A stretch of DNA of 64,000 bases, from the NCBI GenBank assembly GCA_030280995.1, contig JASXTE010000002.1, positions 16,622,683 to 16,686,682 of the forward strand, given 5' to 3'. This DNA comes from Hemileia vastatrix (taxonomy: Eukaryota > Basidiomycota > Pucciniomycetes > Pucciniales > Zaghouaniaceae). Positions 57,914-64,000 of the stretch are shown one piece after another (within the stretch, counting starts at the first letter, position 1; each line of letters begins with the position of its first letter). Under the pieces are notes generated by a model, which did not search any database, was not told the origin of the DNA, and was given only the letters and a program-made list of their open reading frames with translations. Made by a program: the position numbers and the translations under genes.

Positions 57914-60900
57914 TAGATAGTTTACTTGTGTGTAAAGCAAACTATCTTATCTCTCCCAGTGCACAGAACCTACATGTCTTAAGGACTGGAGTTGCCTTAA
58001 ACCGCTTGAGATTCATTCTTTTTAAGGAGGATATCCCCTTCAGTTGTCTTATAGACTCTGGAGCTTCAATTTCTTTTGTTAGTTTATCTTTTGCCGAGAA
58101 GCTTCAACTAAAATTTACAGATGTCGATCGAACTCCAATCTATTTGGTCAAATCAGAGGAACCCAAATATTGGGTAAGTAAGAAAGTTTTATGGGTTTTC
58201 AACTTTCCAAACTTTCCCCCCTTCGAGTGGGAACTAACAGTCTTAGACTCCCCAAGGATGGACGATACCATTCTTGGCCATGACTTTTTAATGCATTGGA
58301 ATCCAGAAATTGACTGGACACGGGGATTGATCACCCCACGCACTAAGTATATTTCTGATTCTTCAATGCAGGTCAATAGGGAGTTAAACAACCCGCCTGA
58401 CAATGTCCTGCTAGAGGACAAATCTCTGCCAGATGACTTGCAAACATCTGATCTTTCTCTAAATGAGCAATTGGCTAACCCTTCTAGCTAGATGACTTCA
58501 CTCGAAGAGGATTTAAATTGCCTCGAAGTAATCGACTTCTGCTCTCTCAATTCAGGTATCCCCTCGACAGATTCTCTCGAAGATGAAGAGGACGACCAAA
58601 TCAACGTTGAAGCCATTAAATCAACTCTACCAGAAATCTACCACGATTTCCTCGATGTTTTCTCAATCCGCAAGGCCGATAAGTTACCACCTCATCGACC
58701 CTACGACCATCAAATAGAGTTAATAGGCCCAGTACCTCCGGTAGGTCCTGTCTATTCTTTGTCGAAGGACAAATCTCAAGTTCTTTGAGACTACATTGCA
58801 GAGAATGTAGCCAAAGGTTTCATCAGAGCCAGTAAATCTCCAACCGGCTCCCCTGTCCTCTTTGTAAAAAAGAAGGACGGTAGTCTTAGGTTGTGTGTTG
58901 ACTATAGAAAGCTCAACACAGTCACTAAGAAGAATGCATATCCTGTTCCTCCTATGTCATTACTTCTTACCCTTTTCAATGGTGCTAATTTCTTTTCTAA
59001 AATTGATCTTAGAGGCGCTTACAATCTGATTTGCATTGCAGAAGGTCATGAACCACTGACTGCAATGCGCACTAGATTTGGTAGTTTTGAATATTTAGTT
59101 ATGCCTTTTGGATTGTGTAACGCACCTTCAACTTTTCAAACTTTTGTTAATGACATCTTTCAAGATGTTGTTGAACAATTTGTAGTCGTCTATTTAGATG
59201 ATATTTTAATATTCTCGAAAACACTAGATGAACATATTCATCATGTTCGACAGGTCCTAAATCGTCTTCGAGATCATGGTCTCTATGCCAAGCATAATAA
59301 ATGCGCATTCCACCTCAAATCAATTGATTTTTTGGGTTTTACATTGTCCACTGACGGTTTAGTCATGGATGACAAAAAAGTCCAGAAAATCCTGGAATGG
59401 CCTGAGCCCAAAACCATTAAATCGCTCCAAGGATTTTTGGGTTTTGCAAACTTCTATAGAAGATTTATTAAAGATTACTCTAAAACTATTTCCAATCTTA
59501 CTTCTCTTCTTAGAAAAGACATTCCTTTTGTTTTTACTCCTACAGCACGAAAGGAATTCAAAGCACTAAAAACGGCGTTCACCACAGCCCCAATTCTTCA
59601 ACATTTTGATTCTTCTGATTCGACAATAGTTGAGACAGATGCAAGCAATTATGCTATTTCAGGGGTCATCTCCCAATTAAATCCTGAAACAAATTTGTTT
59701 CATCCTGTTGCTTTTGAGTCACGCAAACTCATAGCCGCAGAATTAAATTATGAAATTCATGACAAAGAGCTTTTAGCTATTATCCATTGTCTTAAAAAAT
59801 TGCGTTCTTTTCTTCTCAGCCTAGATAGTTCTTTTCAAATTTTAACAGATCATAATGCTTTAAAATACTTCATGTCTTCCAAAGTGTTAACCAGGCGTCA
59901 AGCCATGTGGGCTGAATTTTTGTCTGAATTTCCCTTCTCTATTTCCTATCGCCCAGGTAAAAACTGCATTGTCCCAGATATCTTGTCACGTCGGGACGAC
60001 GTTTACCCACAGCGGGGGGACGAATTTGCTGACAAGAGCCCAGCAAATGTGCAATAAATTTTCAATGAATCAATTTTAACGACTCATCAACTTAATTCTA
60101 TGACAATTCAATCTTTTCGAAATCCACTATCCAACATCCTCGAAGCTCAGTCAAAGGACAATTATTGTTTAGGGTTAAAAGACAAAATACTCTCAAAGAA
60201 AAGGGCCAAAAGATTTAGTATTGAATCAGGTCTATTAGTCTTCGAAGGTAGAGTAGTCATACCTGACAACAATGAGATAAAATTATGGATTTTCAACAGT
60301 CGACATGATTCTCCATTAGCTGGTCATTTTGGTGTTGATAAAACCTACCAGTTAATAGCGAGGGATTTCTTCTGGCCAGGTATGACTAGGAAAATCAAGG
60401 CCTATATAAAAGCTTGTTACAAATGTAATAGGAATAAGGCTCCCCGTCACCGGAAGCATGGGTTGCTTCAACCACTTCCTATTCCCTCTAAACCTTGGGA
60501 ATCTTTATCGATGGATTTCATTTCTCAACTTCCTTTTTCTAATGATTTTGATGCTATATTAGTAATAGTAGATAGATTTTCAAAAATGTCTATTTTCATT
60601 AAAACCACTACTACTGCTACAGCAGAAGATTTGTCAAAATTGTTTCTAGAATATGTATTTTCCAAACACGGCTTACCAAATGATATTATTTCAGATAGAG
60701 GCTCATTGTTTGTATCCACATTCTGGACCCAACTGTGTCGACAACTCAATATCACGAGGAACCTCTCCACGGCCTATCACCCTGAAACCGATGGTCAAAC
60801 AGAAAGAGTTAACCAAATCCTTAAACAATATCTTCGAATGTATGTCAGTTACCAACAAGACGATTGGATCACATGGTTACCACTGGCCGAATTTGCATAT

Positions 60901-61560
60901 AATAACTCGACCCATTCTTCGACACGACAATCTCCCTTCGAAACCATTTATGAACGACATCCTCGATTCAACTCAATCCATGTAGGAACTAATCATCCTG
61001 CGGAACATTATCTTCGAACTATATCACGACTCCAAGAAGAACTTAAAACAAATTTGGAATCAGCGATTCAAAGATACAAGGAACAGGCCGACAAACATCG
61101 ACAATCTGCTCCTTCCTTTAAACCAGGCGACAAAGTATGGCTCGACGCACGAAACATTCAAACAACACGACCATCAAAGAAACTGGCTGAAAAGTGCTTG
61201 GGACCATTCAAAATCGACTCTGAAGTCTCTAAAACTGCATTTCGACTCAAGTTACCTCCTAAATGGCAGGCGATTCACCCTGTTTTCCATGTATCTCTCC
61301 TGGAACTGGCTCGAGAAATATACCCGGGCAAGAACCAACCCCCTCCGGAACCGGTCGAAGTAAAAGATCATCTAGAGTGGGAAGTAAGTCGTATCCTTGA
61401 TTCAAGAATGCGCAAGGGGAAACTTCAATACCTTGTGGAATGGGAAGGCTTCCTCAATGACTCAGACAAAACATCCTGGGAACCAGCCATCAATGTTTCT
61501 AACACCCCTGAACTTCTAAAATCTTTTCATTTGAAATATCCTTTAAAACCAAAACCTTAA
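57895..61560 (+). pseudogene. Chromovirus pol (PR-RT-RH-IN-chromodomain)
   Basis: One frame throughout, broken by three nonsense codons (58489-58491 TAG, 58786-58788 TGA, 60055-60057 TAA). In order: retropepsin with CLIDSGASISFV (about 58050) and ILGHDFLMHW; reverse transcriptase with [25 protein letters not shown] and the catalytic YLDD (59191-59202); RNase H with [25 protein letters not shown] and [11 protein letters not shown]; integrase with the HHCC region from His 60325 (HFGVDKTY .. CYKCNRNK), SMDFISQLP (first Asp), IISDRGSLF (second Asp) and DGQTERVNQ (Glu); then VKPGDKVWL-like GDKVWLD and a C-terminal chromodomain LEWEVSRILDSR .. YLVEWEGFLND. All catalytic residues appear intact, only the stops disable it. 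The chromodomain would direct integration to marked chromatin. Confidence 0.93.
57904..57947 (+). promoter_or_regulatory. -1 ribosomal frameshift signal, gag to pol
   Basis: A AAA AAC (57904-57910) sits in the zero frame of gag directly before its TAG stop. A -1 slip enters the frame of pol, open from 57895. Four bases on, AGATAGTTT (57915-57923) is complementary to AAACTATCT (57939-57947), giving a 9-bp hairpin stem. Slippery heptamer, short spacer and stem-loop are the standard elements of -1 programmed frameshifting. Confidence 0.82.
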
Positions 61561-62536
61561 AATTTCTTTTATTTTAAAATTTCTTTTTCTTTTTTTTTCT
61601 TTTCTTTCTTTTTTCTCTTTCTCTTAAAAAATCTAAAACACCTCTTAAATTTCTTAGCCTTGTTTTCTTTTTTTTTCTCTCTTCTTTTCTTTCTTCTCCT
61701 TCTATAAAATTTTCTCCAAAACCAACTAAAATCAAAATCAAAATTAAAAATTTAAAAAAAAAAAATATTAAATTAAAAATTAAAAATTAAAAATAAAATA
61801 AATAAATAAATAAAAATAAAAATAAAACAAATAGAATAAACATAAATAATAAAATAAATAAAAAAAAACTTTTAAATCTCTCTAAATGTTTTCTTTCTCT
61901 TTTCTTTTTCAATTTTCTAAATACATTCTTTTCTTAAATTTAAAATTCTCTTTAAAATTTTCTTTTCTAAAATTTATTCTCTCTTTAAACTTTCTTTCCT
62001 TCGAATCATCAAAATCTTGTACGACACGACCATTTCCTTGAAATTAACTTCAACCTCTAAATCTCCCTATAAAATTCTTCGAACAAATGATTCTTCTTTT
62101 TCAAATTCTCTTTAAATCCTAATTCTGTTTTTTTTCTCTCTTTTCAACTATCTAAAATTCCTAAAAAATCAATAAACAACTTTTTGCAAATAACAAATTC
62201 TTCTTTCATTAAATTCTCATTTCAAAAAACTCATCTCAATCACCAACCATTTGTTTCTTCTTTCTCTCTTCTCTTACATAAATTTTTCTTTTAAACTTAA
62301 AACTTCCTTCAATTAATAACTTCTTTCTTTTTCTTTCTTTATTTAAATTTCTTCTTTCAAATTCTAAAAGCAAAATTTATTTAAAACTTTTCTCTCTCTC
62401 CCAAATCTTATAAAAAATAATATTCACCTTAAATACAATAAAATAATACAAAAAAAATAAAATAAAATAAAATAAAACTAAATACAATTCTACTTTTCTA
62501 CTTCTTTACATCTCTCCTTTTCATTTCAAATTTTTC
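61561..62536. other. Low-complexity non-coding part of chromovirus
   Basis: T/C-rich and A-rich stretches (for example AATAAATAAATAAA around 61797-61815) between pol and the end of the antisense gene. No coding content recognised on either strand. Confidence 0.6.
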
Positions 62537-63472
62537 TCAAACCAATCTTTTCATCTTCTCCAAAACTACCCTTATCTCCTTCCTGCATTTCTCAAATACC
62601 TCCTCCTCTCCTACCGGAACCACCTCTCCAATCTCCAACAGTTCCTCTGCCACGTCGAAGGAAGCAGCGTCGATAATTGTATGGACCTCCCCACACAACT
62701 CTTCTGCAAACCTAACTCGTCAATCCTGACGAGGCTTCTTCGACCACACATGGTCCAGCGTTTCCTCAGGTTCTTCGATTCCACCCGTGACCGGAGGGTT
62801 CGCCTCAGTTGGCAAAAGCGACGCAGGTTCCCCAATTGGGTCTTCAATGGTATTCGATGTCTAAACAAGAACTCATCAGTAACCTCATCCCTAAAAAAAA
62901 AAAAAACAACAACTAAAACTTACTTCGAAGATGGGGTCAGGTTCTAAGAACAACTTTGGAGCCACCTCTACCTCTGCTTCTCTCTCATCCTCGTCATCTT
63001 CAATGACCACCCGTCTTTTCTTGAGTGTCCGCCCTGGAACAGGGACTTCATCCTCATCTTCCTCCACCAATTCGTCGATCTCTTCTTCGACACCCCGTTT
63101 TGAACTTGTGGCCTGGGTTACCCAGGTTGTGATCTCGTTGTTAAGCTCCTTATTGTTCTCCCCCACCGATTGATCGTCTCCAACCGAGACATCCCAAATG
63201 TCTTTGACCACCTCTTTTGTTTTAGGGATCACCCAAAACTTGGTCTTGGTGAATCGTCGTTCAATCTCTGAGTTCTTTGTCAACGCATCGCACGCCACTT
63301 GTCGCCAATGGCAAAACTCGCATTTCTGGCGAGGGCCTCAAGTTGCCGTACTTTCAACACAGAAGTATTCCATAGCTTCACAAGCCATGCAAGCCTGGGA
63401 AAACTGCCGCGTAACGATTCCCCCATCCGCTTTAGGGTGTGGAGGCGTAGGTGTTGGAGTAGGACAATTCAT
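62537..63472 (-). CDS. Antisense Cys-rich gene in the chromovirus 3' region
   Basis: Opposite to gag-pol, between pol and the 3' LTR. Exon 1 is 63472-62924 and exon 2 is 62860-62537, joined in phase 0 by a 63-bp intron with a GTAAGT donor and TTTAG acceptor. The Met at 63472 begins MNCPTPTPTPP. A Cys module follows (CMACEAMEYFC .. KCEFCHWRQVAC), resembling paired CxxC zinc-binding clusters. Then a charged middle (SEIERRFTKTKFWVIPKTKEVV), a very acidic stretch (EEEIDELVEEDEDEVP), a basic patch (RTLKKRRVV), and an acidic C-terminal half ending EKMKRLV. Two in-frame TGA codons, one inside the Cys module and one in exon 2, break this copy. No known family was recognised; nucleic-acid binding is a guess from composition. 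Confidence 0.7.
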
Positions 63473-63512
63473 TATAATGAGGAAATTAATAAATAAGAAA
63501 AAAAATATATAT

Positions 63513-63526
63513 AGAGGAAAGGGAAA
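63513..63526 (+). promoter_or_regulatory. Candidate polypurine tract
   Basis: AGAGGAAAGGGAAA is the nearest purine tract upstream of the 3' LTR, but it lies about 58 bp from the LTR start instead of abutting it. It is therefore an uncertain plus-strand primer. Confidence 0.35.
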
Positions 63527-63584
63527 CTAGTGTGAGAAGATGGCTCAAGCTCAACGGAGCTCGCGATTCTTATACCTGGGCATC

Positions 63585-64000
63585 TGTCACGCGCCACGTG
63601 ACACTCGAGGCAAAAGCAGCTCATTAAATCAATAATATCGAGTTCTAAATCTATACTCGAAGCGCAGAAAGCAATTCTCCATAGCAACTGCGATTCCCCT
63701 TTGTGTACTTACTATTCAACTGCGCTAACCTAAACTCTAAATCTAAATTAGTCAATCTCTCAATAGTGTGCCTTAGTCTCAATTTCAATAAGCAACGCAC
63801 AGTGCTATGATCAACGTAATAGTACATTAGTAGTTTTCATTAAAAGTTTGTTAATTAATTAAAAGGGGTAAATTGAGCATGGACGGATATTAGCGAAGAG
63901 GGTCTAAGTGTATGTTAGTAATGGTCTGTGGTATGGGAATGGTGCAATGAGAGGGATGTCAATGCGAGGAGGAATAAAGGATATAAAAGGGTTGGGTATT
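63585..64000 (+). repeat. 3' LTR of chromovirus, cut by window end
   Basis: Starts TGTCACGCGCCACGTGACAC and aligns without indels to 55884-56299. It should extend to about 64354. If it can promote transcription on the minus strand, it would drive the antisense gene at 63472. Confidence 0.93.

Larger units (their letters stand above)
55884..64000 (+). mobile_element. Ty3/gypsy chromovirus, nearly complete
   Basis: LTR retrotransposon with 5' LTR 55884-56653, primer-binding site 56655-56668, gag 56726-57913, pol 57895-61560 (protease, reverse transcriptase, RNase H, integrase, chromodomain), an antisense gene 62537-63472, and a 3' LTR starting at 63585 that runs past the window end. The gene order and the chromodomain place it among chromoviruses. 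Over the 416 bp of LTR that can be compared I counted about 10 substitutions and no indels, so insertion is not very recent. Gag and pol have in-frame nonsense codons, so this copy is not autonomous. Confidence 0.95.

Noticed and set aside
63585..64000. Independent solo LTR at the window end
   Set aside because: It lies directly downstream of the same element's gag-pol and antisense gene and matches its 5' LTR, so it is the 3' LTR.

Overview
The window is nuclear DNA of a fungus, most likely a basidiomycete and probably a rust (Pucciniales). The basis is the AT-rich sequence, single-copy genes with many short GT-AG introns (about 40-200 bp), and nested Ty3/gypsy, PIF/Harbinger and CACTA-type elements. 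The rust assignment is inference; no rRNA, tRNA or mitochondrial marker is present to confirm it.

Five host genes stand out: a serine carboxypeptidase S10 (317-2835, +), the FHA-domain splicing protein Pml1/SNIP1 (3903-4892, +), a cyclopropane-fatty-acyl-phospholipid synthase-like methyltransferase (36356-38691, +), the endosome/Golgi scaffold MON2 (50445-42409, -) and the tRNA-splicing endonuclease subunit SEN54 (50615-52361, +). MON2 and SEN54 are divergent and share a 169-bp promoter interval. The MON2 copy is interrupted inside an exon by a 1038-bp TRIM-type LTR element with identical 111-bp LTRs and a perfect 5-bp target duplication.

From about 6.4 to 33.2 kb the window is a transposon island: two solo LTRs in opposite orientation with different target duplications, a decayed Harbinger copy, a minus-strand gypsy copy cut off by a C-rich/G-rich inverted minisatellite, a second gypsy fragment on the plus strand, an apparently intact Harbinger element (26683-30024) with transposase and Myb/trihelix-like genes, and several small CACTA-ended MITEs, one inserted exactly at the Harbinger border. 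Between 33.2 and 36.3 kb nothing coding was recognised.

A 1.75-kb CACTA-ended element with long inverted repeats lies at 39533-41284. A TAA-flanked Harbinger/Tourist-like element (53611-55637) carries a nested solo LTR.

From 55884 to beyond the window end lies a nearly complete Ty3 chromovirus. Its pol is one frame broken by three nonsense codons. A canonical -1 frameshift heptamer with a following hairpin sits at the gag/pol junction. Its primer-binding site is complementary over 14 nt to the predicted 5' end of its own RNA, the Tf1/sushi self-priming arrangement. Between pol and the 3' LTR an intron-containing, Cys-rich gene runs antisense to the element.
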